A stretch of 64,000 bases of DNA from JBCCMQ01 sp039179985 (GTDB taxonomy: Bacteria; Pseudomonadota; Alphaproteobacteria; Rhodobacterales; Rhodobacteraceae): the NCBI GenBank assembly GCA_039179985.1, contig JBCDED010000006.1, positions 1-64,000 on the forward strand, read 5' to 3'. The position numbers were made by a program, and so were the translations under genes. Below, one piece after another: positions 17,653 to 26,307 of this stretch. Numbering within the stretch: the stretch's first letter is position 1; each line of letters starts with the position of its first letter. A model generated the notes under the pieces. That model saw only the letters and a program-made list of their open reading frames with translations, did not search any database and was not told the DNA's origin.

Positions 17653-18398
17653 ACCTTGCGCAGAAGGTCGATGAACTCTGCGACCTGATGGGCGCAGGTT
17701 ATTCGGCCTTTCTCTGCCGTGGCGAGGCTCGCATCGCCCACAACCCCGTCCGGGTTCACATCCGTTGCAATCCAGCCGTAGGAAACGGGCCCCGTGGGCG
17801 GCACCGGTGTCGTCCGCGCCGAGGAAGCGAAGCTCTTTGCCAACGCCATATCCACCGTGTGCGGCTCAAAGGCCAGCATCAACGAAGTTTCCACATCGCC
17901 GCCGTGGATGCCGTAGGACAGTTCGTGGTCTGCATAGAGCCCCTCGGGATGGCCAAAACTGCCCCATTGGCATTTCACCGCAAGCATCTGAGCCTGGACA
18001 CGCAGTTCCCGCGAAAGAATGCTCACAAGGTCAAGGTTCCCGCCGTGGGAATTGACGATAACGATCTTGCGGATTCCGGCCCGCGCCACCGACAGGCCAA
18101 TGTCGACCCAGGCACGCAGCGCGTTTTCTGCTGTCAGCGTCAGCGTTCCGCCCGCAAAGAGATGCTCATTCGACTTGCCCACTGCCTGGATGGGCAGAAT
18201 GCGGATGTCGAGGTCATCCGGACAGGTCCGCCTGAGTTCCGCCAGCATGCCGGCCGCAATCATCGTGTCGGTGCCTACAGGCAGATGCGGCCCGTGCTGC
18301 TCTATCGCAGCGGTTGGCAGGATCGCGATCGTCTTCATCGGATCGAGACCTTCAAACTCGGCGGTGCGGTACTCCGCCCAATCGAGGCGCCGCGTCAT
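17625..18398 (-). CDS. Creatininase-family amidohydrolase
   Basis: 257 aa. Creatininase-family metal ligands are visible: LPTAAIEQHGPHLPVGTD (Glu and His near residues 32-42), VNSHGGNLDL (His) and GIHGGDVETSLML (Glu), matching the E-H-D-H-E constellation of creatinine amidohydrolase and its relatives. The family opens cyclic or formyl amides: creatinine, a riboflavin-pathway formylpyrimidine, mycofactocin peptide. Last gene of the minus-strand heterocycle operon, coupled by ATGA to the preceding flavodoxin-fold gene. True creatinine as substrate is not supported, since no creatinase or sarcosine genes are nearby; ring opening of a heterocycle is the more economical guess. Confidence 0.8.
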   Translation of the reverse strand: MTRRLDWAEYRTAEFEGLDPMKTIAILPTAAIEQHGPHLPVGTDTMIAAGMLAELRRTCPDDLDIRILPIQAVGKSNEHLFAGGTLTLTAENALRAWVDIGLSVARAGIRKIVIVNSHGGNLDLVSILSRELRVQAQMLAVKCQWGSFGHPEGLYADHELSYGIHGGDVETSLMLAFEPHTVDMALAKSFASSARTTPVPPTGPVSYGWIATDVNPDGVVGDASLATAEKGRITCAHQVAEFIDLLRKVQGMALPVG

Positions 18399-19033
18399 GC
18401 GGGAGCCGCCCCGCCGATGCCGAACCGCGCCTTCGGGCGTCTGAGAAACCTGTCCATCTTGCGGGCAACTCGTTGCAGATGGCGGGCCCGTGTCGCCGGC
18501 GTGGACGTGTCCATTAAATAGTGCATCACAAAAGCCTTGCGGCAGCGGCGGTGGCAGAGCAACCCGACACCGCGCAAGAGCGTCCGCTTGCCGGGCGCGC
18601 CAACAAGCTGCGTCAGCCACCAACTAGCCCCACCAGTCGTAAAGACGCCGAGACGCGTAATGTGCGTGAGCCCGGGGCGGATATTGGAGTTTTCGGCGTC
18701 CGGCAGGAAAAACGCCACATCCGGCAAGAGCACCCGGTCGAGCCAGCCTTTCAGCATGGCGGGCAGCCCGTACCACCAGGTCGGATAGACAAAGATCAGC
18801 GTATCGCACCAGCATACGTCCTCGGCTTCGGCCTTCACGGGCTGGCGGTTCGCCGGGACATCTGCATAGCCTTCGTGATCAGCGGCGGTCAGCGCAGGCT
18901 GAAACCCCTCGGCGTAGAGATCCGCAACGCGCACCTCTGCACCGGCTTTCGTCAGGCGGTCGACGACCACATCGCGCACTGCCTCTGTAAAGCTGCCGTG
19001 CCTTGGGTGACAGTAAACTACCAGCGCCCGCAT
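18395..19033 (-). CDS. NAD(P)H dehydrogenase (quinone)/flavodoxin-fold reductase
   Basis: 212 aa of the DT-diaphorase-like flavodoxin-2 fold. Visible family motifs are VVYCHPRHGSFTEAV (the FMN phosphate loop near the N-terminus), DTLIFVYPTWWYGLPAMLKGWLDRV and GVFTTGG. Family members transfer two electrons from NAD(P)H to quinones, azo compounds or flavins. It is followed by the creatininase gene with a 4-base overlap and preceded two bases away by a paralogous reductase gene. The C-terminus is Arg/Lys-rich (RRPKARFGIGG), longer than in its neighbour. Confidence 0.83.
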   Translation of the reverse strand: MRALVVYCHPRHGSFTEAVRDVVVDRLTKAGAEVRVADLYAEGFQPALTAADHEGYADVPANRQPVKAEAEDVCWCDTLIFVYPTWWYGLPAMLKGWLDRVLLPDVAFFLPDAENSNIRPGLTHITRLGVFTTGGASWWLTQLVGAPGKRTLLRGVGLLCHRRCRKAFVMHYLMDTSTPATRARHLQRVARKMDRFLRRPKARFGIGGAAPA

Positions 19034-19035
19034 GC

Positions 19036-19617
19036 CTAAAACTCCCCCATCTCAAGATCCACTTTTTTCAAGAACGCCGCGCGTTCGGCATCGGTCCGTC
19101 TGTTCATACCATAAAGCGCGAGATACTTCAGTTTGTCGGGTTGGCAGACGTAACGCACGGCCCGGCAAAAGGACCGCCGCGGCGGATCGCCCGCAAAGAT
19201 CGCCCGCCTGCGCCCTCCGCCATAGGTCGTGACGGCGGCCAGTTTTTTGACGTTGGTCAAGGTCGGCGTCAGACGAACCGCATCCATCTCGAAGGACACA
19301 CCTGGCAGGAACACACGGTCCAGAAACCCCTTCAAAATAGCCGGGTAGCCGAAGTTCCAGACCGGAAAGACCATCACCAGCGCGTCCGCGGCCTTCAGCC
19401 TGTCCACATAAGTCGCAACAGGCACCCGGTTGGAGACAGTGTCGTGATAGGCCCGCCGCTCGTACGCGGTCATCACCGGGTCAAACCCCTCGGCATTCAG
19501 ATCGCAGTCGTCCACGTCCCACCCCCGCGAGGTGAGCTTTTTGACGACCGTCCGGTGCAGGGCCGACGAGAAACTCTCTTCGCAAGGATGGGCATAAAGG
19601 ACGAAAGCTTTGGTCAC
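19036..19617 (-). CDS. NAD(P)H dehydrogenase (quinone)/flavodoxin-fold reductase, second copy
   Basis: 193 aa, paralogous to the gene directly downstream. VLYAHPCEESFSSALHRTVV forms the flavin-phosphate loop, and DALVMVFPVWNFGYPAILKGFLDRVFLPG and AVTTYGGGRR match the family. The pair is distinct enough to have separate roles or to form a heterodimer. It lies 19 bases after the FAD-linked oxidoreductase in the same operon, consistent with a reductive or flavin-supply step in the proposed heterocycle pathway. Confidence 0.83.
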   Translation of the reverse strand: MTKAFVLYAHPCEESFSSALHRTVVKKLTSRGWDVDDCDLNAEGFDPVMTAYERRAYHDTVSNRVPVATYVDRLKAADALVMVFPVWNFGYPAILKGFLDRVFLPGVSFEMDAVRLTPTLTNVKKLAAVTTYGGGRRRAIFAGDPPRRSFCRAVRYVCQPDKLKYLALYGMNRRTDAERAAFLKKVDLEMGEF

Positions 19618-19636
19618 CTGGCCGCGCCGCCTCGTG

Positions 19637-21037
19637 TCATTCCGCGGCCTGCATCTTGGGGTAGGCGTACATCTGGGCGAAATCGAAATCCGGGTCGTCC
19701 CAGGCGATCATCTTACCCGGGTTCAAAAGCCCCTTCGGATCTGCTTCGCGCTTGAACTTCAACTGCCGGTCATCCACCGTCTGACGACCGCCCTCTTCCA
19801 GCGTGTAGCGGTGCGGGTTGAACACCATGCAACCGTTTTCCTCGTGCAGGCGGACAATCTCGTCCAGCCGATCCTCAGTGGTGAATTTCACGAGGCTGAG
19901 GCCGGCAAAAACAATCCTGCCGCCTTCGCGCATTACCTCGATGTGGTGCAAAACCTCCGGCGACAAGAGCTCGCGCATCTTGGCCACTTTCTCCACATGA
20001 TCCGGAGCGCCGAACCGGATCTGCAGATAGGTGATCGACGGATCGACCTTCAGCGCTCGCAGTGTGGTGTGGTTCCAGCCGTATTCGAACACCGGTCCCG
20101 GCGTGCGGGGCCAGTCGTTGTCATCGGACCGATAGATCAGCCTGGCGCCATTTGCCGCCTCCAAGAGCACCTTGAATCCGTCCATGGAATGGGGCGCCAC
20201 CATGCAACCCACCAGGTTGGTCTCGGTCTCCACATGGGGGGCAACGCGCTGAAAGTACGATTTCGCGATCGGCGCCTCAAAGATCGTCACCAGCTTCTTC
20301 AGAACTCCGTCAGCGTTGCCAAGGGCCTCGCCAAAGGCCAGGGCATCCATGAAGTCGTCGAAGGTCACGAACATCTCGACCCAGTCATAGGCGGGCGCGA
20401 GCGGCATTTCGATTTCGGTGATGATCCCGTTGGTTCCGTAGGCGTGGCTGACGCGTGCGAGGTCCTTACCAGTGAATTCCAGGACGCGCGGCTCTTCTTC
20501 CATTGTCACCACGCGCAGGCGCAGGATGTTGCCGGGATCACGAAGCGCGCCCCAGGTCACCGACCCGACGCCGCCGGACCCACCGGCGATGAAGCCACCG
20601 ATGGTGGCCGTAGCCCAGGTGGAACTGAACATACGAATTTCCTGACCGGAATGTTCCTGGCAGGCCGCATCCAAGTCTTTCAGAAGGCACCCCGGCTCCA
20701 CAACCACGCGGCCCGTATGGATCTCCTTCACCGCCGCCATGTGGCGCAGGTGCATGACACAGCCCCCCTCAAGCGGCATGGCCTGCCCGTAGTTCCCGGT
20801 CCCCGCGCCGCGCGTCGTCACCGGAACAGTGTGTTTGTAACAGGTCTTTAGAACCTCGATGACCTCAGCCTCGGTCTTTGGGGACACGACGAAATCCGCG
20901 ACCACATGATCAAGACGGTCCTTCAGCACCGGCGAGTACCAGAAAAAATCGCGGCTCTTCGCCTTTATGCCGGCCGGGTTGGTCTCCACGTCGAGGTGCG
21001 ACAGAGCCTCCATGGCGGCGGCGACATTGGGTTTCAT
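19637..21037 (-). CDS. FAD-binding oxidoreductase of the glycolate oxidase/D-lactate dehydrogenase (PCMH) family
   Basis: 466 aa. The PCMH-type FAD-binding domain is visible at about residues 40-220: VPVTTRGAGTGNYGQAMPLEGG (pyrophosphate loop), then SSTWATATIGGFIAGGSGGVGS and TNGIITEIEMPLAP. The C-terminus KREADPKGLLNPGKMIAW matches the end of FAD-linked oxidases (the GLxNPGK motif). Such enzymes oxidise hydroxy acids or alcohols with FAD and pass electrons on. It is coupled by ATGA to the upstream amidohydrolase. Substrate is not readable from sequence; in context it would act after the deaminase. Confidence 0.85.
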   Translation of the reverse strand: MKPNVAAAMEALSHLDVETNPAGIKAKSRDFFWYSPVLKDRLDHVVADFVVSPKTEAEVIEVLKTCYKHTVPVTTRGAGTGNYGQAMPLEGGCVMHLRHMAAVKEIHTGRVVVEPGCLLKDLDAACQEHSGQEIRMFSSTWATATIGGFIAGGSGGVGSVTWGALRDPGNILRLRVVTMEEEPRVLEFTGKDLARVSHAYGTNGIITEIEMPLAPAYDWVEMFVTFDDFMDALAFGEALGNADGVLKKLVTIFEAPIAKSYFQRVAPHVETETNLVGCMVAPHSMDGFKVLLEAANGARLIYRSDDNDWPRTPGPVFEYGWNHTTLRALKVDPSITYLQIRFGAPDHVEKVAKMRELLSPEVLHHIEVMREGGRIVFAGLSLVKFTTEDRLDEIVRLHEENGCMVFNPHRYTLEEGGRQTVDDRQLKFKREADPKGLLNPGKMIAWDDPDFDFAQMYAYPKMQAAE

Positions 21038-22311
21038 TGGGCCTCCATCAAATCATCAAGCTCGGCATAATCCGGCAGCGTTCTGTCAATTGCCCTACCC
21101 CGCCTGAGGACGATCCGGTCGGACTGCGGACGCGCCAGAAGCTCGGTCCACGTCCTGGCGCGGAACATCACCAAATCGGCAGGCGCTCCGGGCTGAAGCG
21201 ACGGCGCCTCAAATCCGCAGGCAGTCGCAGGGTGGGTTGTGAAGGCTTTTGGCCAGTCTTCGGCGGCGTGGTCAAGGTGACCAATACGCGTGGCCTCGCG
21301 CATCACCTCCAACATGTCGAGGTCGCCATAGGCATAGAAGGGATCGCGGGTGTTGTCCGAGGCAAAGGATACCTTGACGCCCCGTGCGTGCATTTCATGG
21401 ACAAGTGTAATCCCCCGGCCGCGCGGCGTGCCGCGCGTGCGCCGGTCTTGAAGGTATAGGTTGCACAAAGGCAGGCTGACCACCTGAATACCCTGTCGGG
21501 CCAGAAGGTCGATTGTTCCGAGCGCTTCGCTTTCCTCTTGCGTCGACAGCGAACAGCAGTGCCCGACGACAATCGGCATCTCGACGCCCATCTCAAGCGC
21601 CACCTCCGCGATCATGCGCAGCGTTGCCGAGGTCGGGTCCATGGTCTCGTCCACATGGAAGTCGCAGCTGAGCCCGCGCGCGTCGGCCATGCGGAAGAAC
21701 GTGCGGAGCCGCTCGCGCAGATCCGGCACGGGATAAGTTACCATGCCAAGGGCGCCCCCCATCTTGGCGACCATATCCGCGGTCCGGGCAAAGGGTCCGC
21801 CACCGTCAACCTCCATGCCTTCACAGCCGATGAGGTTCACGGCTTGCAGCGTGATCCGTCCCGCCCAGTCTTGCCGCATCTCGGCAAATACGGGCCAGCT
21901 AATGTCATCCTGGGGCGGGATGCTGTCGAGATGCGTGCGGACGGCGCCCGTGCCATAGGCATAGGCACACCGCAGGGCGAAATCCATGCGGCGGCGGACA
22001 TCTTCGGCGGACCAGCGCGCCTCGCGGTCGCCCTGGGTCGCGGAGAGCGCGCCAAAGAACGTGCCGTCCGGGTTCGGAGAGCGCGGCCAGATATGTCCCT
22101 TGTCGAGATGCGTATGCATGTCGACGAAAGCCGGAAAGACTATGGCGCGCGCCATATCCAAGGTCTCGCCACCACCGCCCTCTACGATCCGGTCGTTCTC
22201 GATGGTCAGGCTGATCGTCGCAAGATCACCCGACCGGCCGGCCAGGCAAGCCGGAACGGTCAGGTTTTCAAGCGTGACGCGCTGGCCCTGCGGCAGGGTG
22301 CGAAAGTCCAT
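21034..22311 (-). CDS. Cytosine-deaminase-like amidohydrolase
   Basis: 425 aa metal-dependent hydrolase of the amidohydrolase superfamily. Ligands are recognisable: FVDMHTHLDKGHIWPR (HxHxDK of the cytosine deaminase/ammelide hydrolase group), CDFHVDETMDP, VVGHCCSLS and FASDNTRDPFYAYGDLDMLEV (the late Asp with the cytosine-deaminase-like SDNTRDP). The family deaminates cytosine, isocytosine, creatinine or triazines. It starts on the same base as the permease stop (22311), so it is co-translated with an importer resembling pyrimidine/thiamine-precursor transporters. Confidence 0.85.
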   Translation of the reverse strand: MDFRTLPQGQRVTLENLTVPACLAGRSGDLATISLTIENDRIVEGGGGETLDMARAIVFPAFVDMHTHLDKGHIWPRSPNPDGTFFGALSATQGDREARWSAEDVRRRMDFALRCAYAYGTGAVRTHLDSIPPQDDISWPVFAEMRQDWAGRITLQAVNLIGCEGMEVDGGGPFARTADMVAKMGGALGMVTYPVPDLRERLRTFFRMADARGLSCDFHVDETMDPTSATLRMIAEVALEMGVEMPIVVGHCCSLSTQEESEALGTIDLLARQGIQVVSLPLCNLYLQDRRTRGTPRGRGITLVHEMHARGVKVSFASDNTRDPFYAYGDLDMLEVMREATRIGHLDHAAEDWPKAFTTHPATACGFEAPSLQPGAPADLVMFRARTWTELLARPQSDRIVLRRGRAIDRTLPDYAELDDLMEAQ

Positions 22312-23171
22312 CAGCCCTCCCGCTTCAGGGCACTCTCATGCCATTTGTGCAGCATCAGATGGCTGAACAGGCTCATGGCGGCAAAGATGACGATGCCCAT
22401 GGCAGAGATCAGGATCAACGCCGCGTAGAGCACACCGAAATTGAAGCGATAGCTGGCTTCAAGCAGTGTCGAGGCCAGCCCAAGGCCCGTTCCTGCGCGG
22501 CCGATCACGAACTCTGCAACGACGGCGCCAATGAGGGCGAGGCCGCCGGCAATCTTCAGACCGCCCAAAAAGAACGGCAGCGCAGAAGGGGCCGCCAGAT
22601 AGCGAAGCCGCTGCCAGCGTGTGGCCCCGTAGATGGTAAAGAGATCGCTGAGGTTATGGTCTGCAGATTTCAGGCCGATGGTCGTATTGGACAGGATCGG
22701 AAAGAAGGCCACGATCCACGCACAGATGAGCGCGGCGACAAAAGCATTGTCGATGTAGATCTGCAAAAGCGGCGCAATGGCCACGACCGGGGTCACCTGC
22801 AGGATCACCGCGTAGGGAAAGAACGACATCTCGGCCCATTTCGACTGGGTGAAGGCCACGGCCAGAGCCACGCCCCCAATTATCGCGAAAAAGAGCGCGA
22901 GGAACGTCAGACGCGCTGTGGTCAATAGCGCAGGCCAAAGCTGATCCCAGTTTTCCACCATGGCCTGGGCGACGAGCAGAGGACCGGGCAGGATGTAGTG
23001 GGGCACGTCCCACAGCGTCACATAAAAATGCCAGGCGAGGATCGTGAGAACCATGACCAGCGACGGCAGCGTCCACTTCGCGATCTTCTGAATGCGGGCC
23101 TTGCGGGCGCGTTCGAGTTCTTCCTCATCGACGGCGACAGCCGGCACGGTAGTCTGGTCTGTCACGCTCAT
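22311..23171 (-). CDS. ABC transporter permease, SsuC/TauC/ThiX type
   Basis: 286 aa with six predicted helices. The coupling (EAA) loop sits at about residues 170-200 in a region reading IGLKSADHNLSDLFTIYGATRWQRLRYLAAPSALPFFLGGLK, typical of BPD_transp_1 permeases for nitrate, taurine, alkanesulfonates and hydroxymethylpyrimidine. It overlaps the ATPase gene by 4 bases. It forms the membrane pore, probably as a homodimer, for the NMT1-type importer of this operon. Confidence 0.9.
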   Translation of the reverse strand: MSVTDQTTVPAVAVDEEELERARKARIQKIAKWTLPSLVMVLTILAWHFYVTLWDVPHYILPGPLLVAQAMVENWDQLWPALLTTARLTFLALFFAIIGGVALAVAFTQSKWAEMSFFPYAVILQVTPVVAIAPLLQIYIDNAFVAALICAWIVAFFPILSNTTIGLKSADHNLSDLFTIYGATRWQRLRYLAAPSALPFFLGGLKIAGGLALIGAVVAEFVIGRAGTGLGLASTLLEASYRFNFGVLYAALILISAMGIVIFAAMSLFSHLMLHKWHESALKREG

Positions 23172-23947
23172 GCGGCCTCTCCGATGGCTTCGTGCAGGGC
23201 TTCTGAGGCTTCCCGGCAGTAGCCGGCATACTCAGGCGATGTACGAAATGATTCCGCGCGCGGATATCCCGCATCGACGGTCAGCTCGCGCAACACACGC
23301 CCCGGACGGGCCGCCATGACCACGATCCGGTCGCTGAGGAACACGGACTCGAAGACCGAATGCGTCACAAAGATCACCGTACAGCCGATCTTCGCCTTCA
23401 GCGCCAGTAGGTCGTTGTTGAGTTTAAAACGTGTGATCTCGTCCAGGGCTGCAAAGGGTTCGTCCATCAAAATCAGGCGCGGTTTCGTCACCATGGCGCG
23501 GGCGATAGAGACCCGCATCTTCATGCCGCCCGACAGTTCACGGGGGTACGCCTCAAGGAACTTTTCGAGACCCACCAGCCGCAGCGCCTCGAGCACCTCG
23601 TCCTTGACCGAACTGTAGCTGATACCGCGCAGTTTGAAGGGCAGCCAGACGTTCTGCGAGACCGTCGCCCAAGGCATAAGCGTGGGTTCCTGAAAGACGA
23701 AACCCAGATCCCCCTTGTCGTGTCCACCCGTCCAGCGGATCGCGCCCGAGGTCGGATGCATCAGGTCCGAGATCAGCCGCAAAGCGGTTGATTTACCGCA
23801 GCCCGACGGTCCGAGAAGAGAGATGAAATCGCCCTCGTTGACCGACAGGTTCATGTCCTTCAGGGCGACAACATCGCGTCCGAACGTCTTTTCGACATGG
23901 GACATCTGCAAAAGCAGCGGGCGGTCTTCCAGGCTCGTGTCCTTCAT
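23168..23947 (-). CDS. ABC transporter ATP-binding protein, SsuB/TauB/ThiZ type
   Basis: 259 aa. Walker A GPSGCGKST, Q-loop VFQEPTLMPWATV, signature ELSGGMKMRVSIARAM and Walker B LILMDEPFAALDE are all present. The C-terminal VFESVFLSDRIVVMAARPGRV is typical of the nitrate/sulfonate/taurine ATPase group. I place the start at 23947, where GAGGA is well spaced; an ATG ten codons upstream is less convincing. It energises the import system encoded on both sides. Confidence 0.9.
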   Translation of the reverse strand: MKDTSLEDRPLLLQMSHVEKTFGRDVVALKDMNLSVNEGDFISLLGPSGCGKSTALRLISDLMHPTSGAIRWTGGHDKGDLGFVFQEPTLMPWATVSQNVWLPFKLRGISYSSVKDEVLEALRLVGLEKFLEAYPRELSGGMKMRVSIARAMVTKPRLILMDEPFAALDEITRFKLNNDLLALKAKIGCTVIFVTHSVFESVFLSDRIVVMAARPGRVLRELTVDAGYPRAESFRTSPEYAGYCREASEALHEAIGEAA

Positions 23948-23998
23948 TGCATCCTCGCAGGCGGGCAGGCCGGTCATCCGGCCCGCCCGAATGGGTCG

Positions 23999-24994
23999 CT
24001 ACTTCAGGTCCATTCCCAGACCCTGGCCCACGAAGGATGTGTTGTAGGCCGACTGCCAGTCGAGCCCGTCTTCGATCACACCGGCCTCGACCATTTTGGC
24101 ATAGAAATCGCCGACCTTGTCGTCGGTGATAACTCCAATCCCCATTTCCAGCGCGTCACCGGAATCGACGATGCCGTTTTCCTTCATTTTCTCAATCGCA
24201 TAGGCGATCTTGTCCGAGGTCATCTCGGGGTTGGCTTCCTGAATCAGAGCGTTGGCCGCCGAGGGATCACCGTAGAGATAGTTGTACCAGCCCTTGATCG
24301 AGCCTTCGACAAAACAGGTCACCGCATCAGGGTTCTCGGCGATGGTATCGGCCATTGTTTCGATCGTTGTGGCGTAGGTCGAATACCCGGCGTCCGCAAT
24401 CAGGAAAACATTCGGCGTAAAGCCGCCTTCCTTTTCAACGAGGAACGGTTCGGAAGACAGATAGCCCTGCATGCCCGTACGCTTGTCCGCAAGGAAGGGT
24501 GCCGGGTTGAAGGTGTAGGGCTTGCGCTGATCTTCGGTAAAGCCATGGGCAGCGATCATCCACTGGTAATAGGACTGAAAGCCGTTGTCACCGATGAGGA
24601 GCGTCAGGTCCTTCAGGTCGTCCCAGCTTTCCGCTTCGCCCGGGTGTGCGACGATCACCTGCGGGTGCTTTTGGAAGATGGCCGCGACGCTGACCACCGG
24701 AATGCCTTCTTTCACGGCATTGAACGCCTGCAGAAGATCGCCACCCATGTGAAAGTCGATCCGGCCCGCCAGCATCAGGGCGCGGTTGTTCACCTGCGGC
24801 CCGCCCGGCAGGATAGTCACGTCAAGGCCGCACTCAGCATAGGTGCCGTCAGCCACCGACTGATAGAAGCCGCCATGCTCGGCCTGTGCGACCCAGTTTG
24901 TGCCGAAGCTGACGGGCGTCAGATGTCCGTCGGCAGCCGCCGCCGTAGCCGTCACGGCCAAGGTTGCAGCGGAAAGATATGATGTGAACGACAT
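23999..24994 (-). CDS. ABC transporter substrate-binding protein, NMT1/THI5 family
   Basis: 331 aa with a signal peptide (YLSAATLAVTATAAAADG, cleavage near residue 22). The start of the mature protein, VSFGTNWVAQAEHGGFYQSVADGTYAECGLDVTILPGG, matches the NMT1/THI5-like family that binds hydroxymethylpyrimidine, formylaminopyrimidine, riboflavin or sulfonates. First gene of an eight-gene operon (17625-24994). With a deaminase, a cyclic-amide hydrolase and oxidoreductases behind it, a pyrimidine-like or other N-heterocyclic ligand is the best inference; an alkanesulfonate would not explain the enzymes. Confidence 0.88.
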   Translation of the reverse strand: MSFTSYLSAATLAVTATAAAADGHLTPVSFGTNWVAQAEHGGFYQSVADGTYAECGLDVTILPGGPQVNNRALMLAGRIDFHMGGDLLQAFNAVKEGIPVVSVAAIFQKHPQVIVAHPGEAESWDDLKDLTLLIGDNGFQSYYQWMIAAHGFTEDQRKPYTFNPAPFLADKRTGMQGYLSSEPFLVEKEGGFTPNVFLIADAGYSTYATTIETMADTIAENPDAVTCFVEGSIKGWYNYLYGDPSAANALIQEANPEMTSDKIAYAIEKMKENGIVDSGDALEMGIGVITDDKVGDFYAKMVEAGVIEDGLDWQSAYNTSFVGQGLGMDLK

Positions 24995-25224
24995 GGTGAC
25001 TCCCTTTCGTATGATTCTCGCCCGTGAGCCTAGTGTCGCGGAGAGTGGGGACCAGTGACCGGCACGTCCCGCAAATCAGCCCCCTCGCGACCGCCCAATC
25101 CTAGTGCAGCGATTTGGCGAATGCACGAAAAATGGGCACGCTTTTCCTTCTTGGAATTTCCACGGGCGCGGCGTCTTCTTGCTGTGATCTCGACCCGACC
25201 GAGCCCTACCGAGAAGGACCTGAC

Positions 25225-25611
25225 GTGCGCCCGATCATCCCACCCAGCCTGCACCCGCCGTTCGGGAACTATGCCCATGGGGTTGAGGTACCCGCCGGGG
25301 CGCGGATCCTAATTTCTTCCGGCCAGCTTGCCATTACCGCAGATGGCCAGATTCCCGACGGCGCCGAGGCTCAGGCGGATCTGATTTTTTCCAATCTCGA
25401 CGCCATTCTTGCGGAGGGCGGCATGGCGCGGGCGGACGTCCTTCGCCTGGCGGCTTTTGTGACCGACCGCGCGCAATTCGCACCCTATATGGCCGCCCGC
25501 GACCGCTGGCTGGACGGGACCGGTGTCGTACCTGCCTCGACCCTTGTCATCGTGTCCGGCTTTACCCGGCCCGAGTTCCTGGTGGAAATCGAGCTTTGGG
25601 CCGCGAAGTAG
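25225..25611 (+). CDS. RidA/YjgF/YER057c/UK114-family protein
   Basis: 128 aa from a GTG at 25225 preceded by GAAGGA. RidA-fold motifs are visible: FGNYAHGVEVPAGARILISSGQLAI near the N-terminus, QADLIFSNLDAILAEGGM and PASTLVIVSGFTRPEFLVEIELWA at the C-terminus. Canonical RidA hydrolyses reactive enamine/imine intermediates. In that family the key Arg is in an S/G-x-x-P-R-x-x-V/F context; here the late block reads VIVSGFTRPEFLVEIE, so assignment to canonical RidA or to another subgroup is open. It is divergent from the NMT1-type operon and might detoxify an enamine generated there. Confidence 0.83.
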   Translation: MRPIIPPSLHPPFGNYAHGVEVPAGARILISSGQLAITADGQIPDGAEAQADLIFSNLDAILAEGGMARADVLRLAAFVTDRAQFAPYMAARDRWLDGTGVVPASTLVIVSGFTRPEFLVEIELWAAK

Positions 25612-26306
25612 CGCCACAAGCGGCGCTTGAGGCCTGGGGTGGCGGCAAAGTACTGACCCGCCTCAAGGGTGGCGCGCGCTCGACGGCTTTTATGGTGGAC
25701 ACGGCAGGCGGTTTCGCGGTGCTTCGGCGCCACTCGGAAAGCGAAGCCTCGCTCAGATGGCTGCGCAGGGCCCTTCGTCTGACAGAGCGCGCCGGGCTGA
25801 CCGTCCCGCATCCAATCGCAGCTGAGGGCGGCTGGCTCGGTATCGGCGGTTGGCGGCTGGAACGCTGGATCGACGGGAAACCGGCGGCAGGTGCGGATCT
25901 GAAGCGCTTGTCCGCCCGGATCGCGGCGGTTCACCGCAGCGGCCAAAGTCTTCCAGACCGGCCGGGAGCGCCGCCCCTTGCCGACTGGGCTACGGATGGC
26001 GCACCGGTTCTGGAACTTTGCCGCAGAGCAACGGCAAAACGACCCTTCACGCTGATCCACGGCGACTTGCACGTGGGCAATCTCTTGCGTCTCCCGGGCG
26101 GCGGATATGCCCTTCTAGATTGGGATGAAGCCCGTCGCGACAGCCCAGCCTTCGATATGGCGGCACTTGTACGACCCTCCGGCTCAGGCGCGCAGAAAAC
26201 CCTGCACCTTGCCTACGAGACGGCAAGCGGTTGGCGCACGGAACCGGCCTATGCCCGCGGTATGGCCCGGCGCCTGATGGCCCGGGCCAACCGCCCATGC
26301 AGCTGA
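25596..26306 (+). CDS. Aminoglycoside-phosphotransferase-family (APH/choline-kinase-like) protein
   Basis: 236 aa with a likely TTG start inside the RidA gene (16-base overlap). The APH-fold catalytic loop is LIHGDLHVGNLLRL (Brenner-type HGD...N, about residues 150-163) and YALLDWDEA provides the second metal-binding Asp. The N-terminal lobe, with FAVLRRHSESEASLRWL, is short relative to typical members, so the protein is compact. Substrate unknown: homoserine, choline, a sugar or a drug are all possible for the fold. It ends one base before the tpa stop on the other strand. Confidence 0.7.
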   Translation: MGREVAPQAALEAWGGGKVLTRLKGGARSTAFMVDTAGGFAVLRRHSESEASLRWLRRALRLTERAGLTVPHPIAAEGGWLGIGGWRLERWIDGKPAAGADLKRLSARIAAVHRSGQSLPDRPGAPPLADWATDGAPVLELCRRATAKRPFTLIHGDLHVGNLLRLPGGGYALLDWDEARRDSPAFDMAALVRPSGSGAQKTLHLAYETASGWRTEPAYARGMARRLMARANRPCS

Positions 26307-26307
26307 T

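Noticed and set aside
17625..18398. Creatinine degradation pathway
   Set aside because: Only a creatininase-family gene is present; no creatinase, sarcosine oxidase or dehydrogenase lies nearby.
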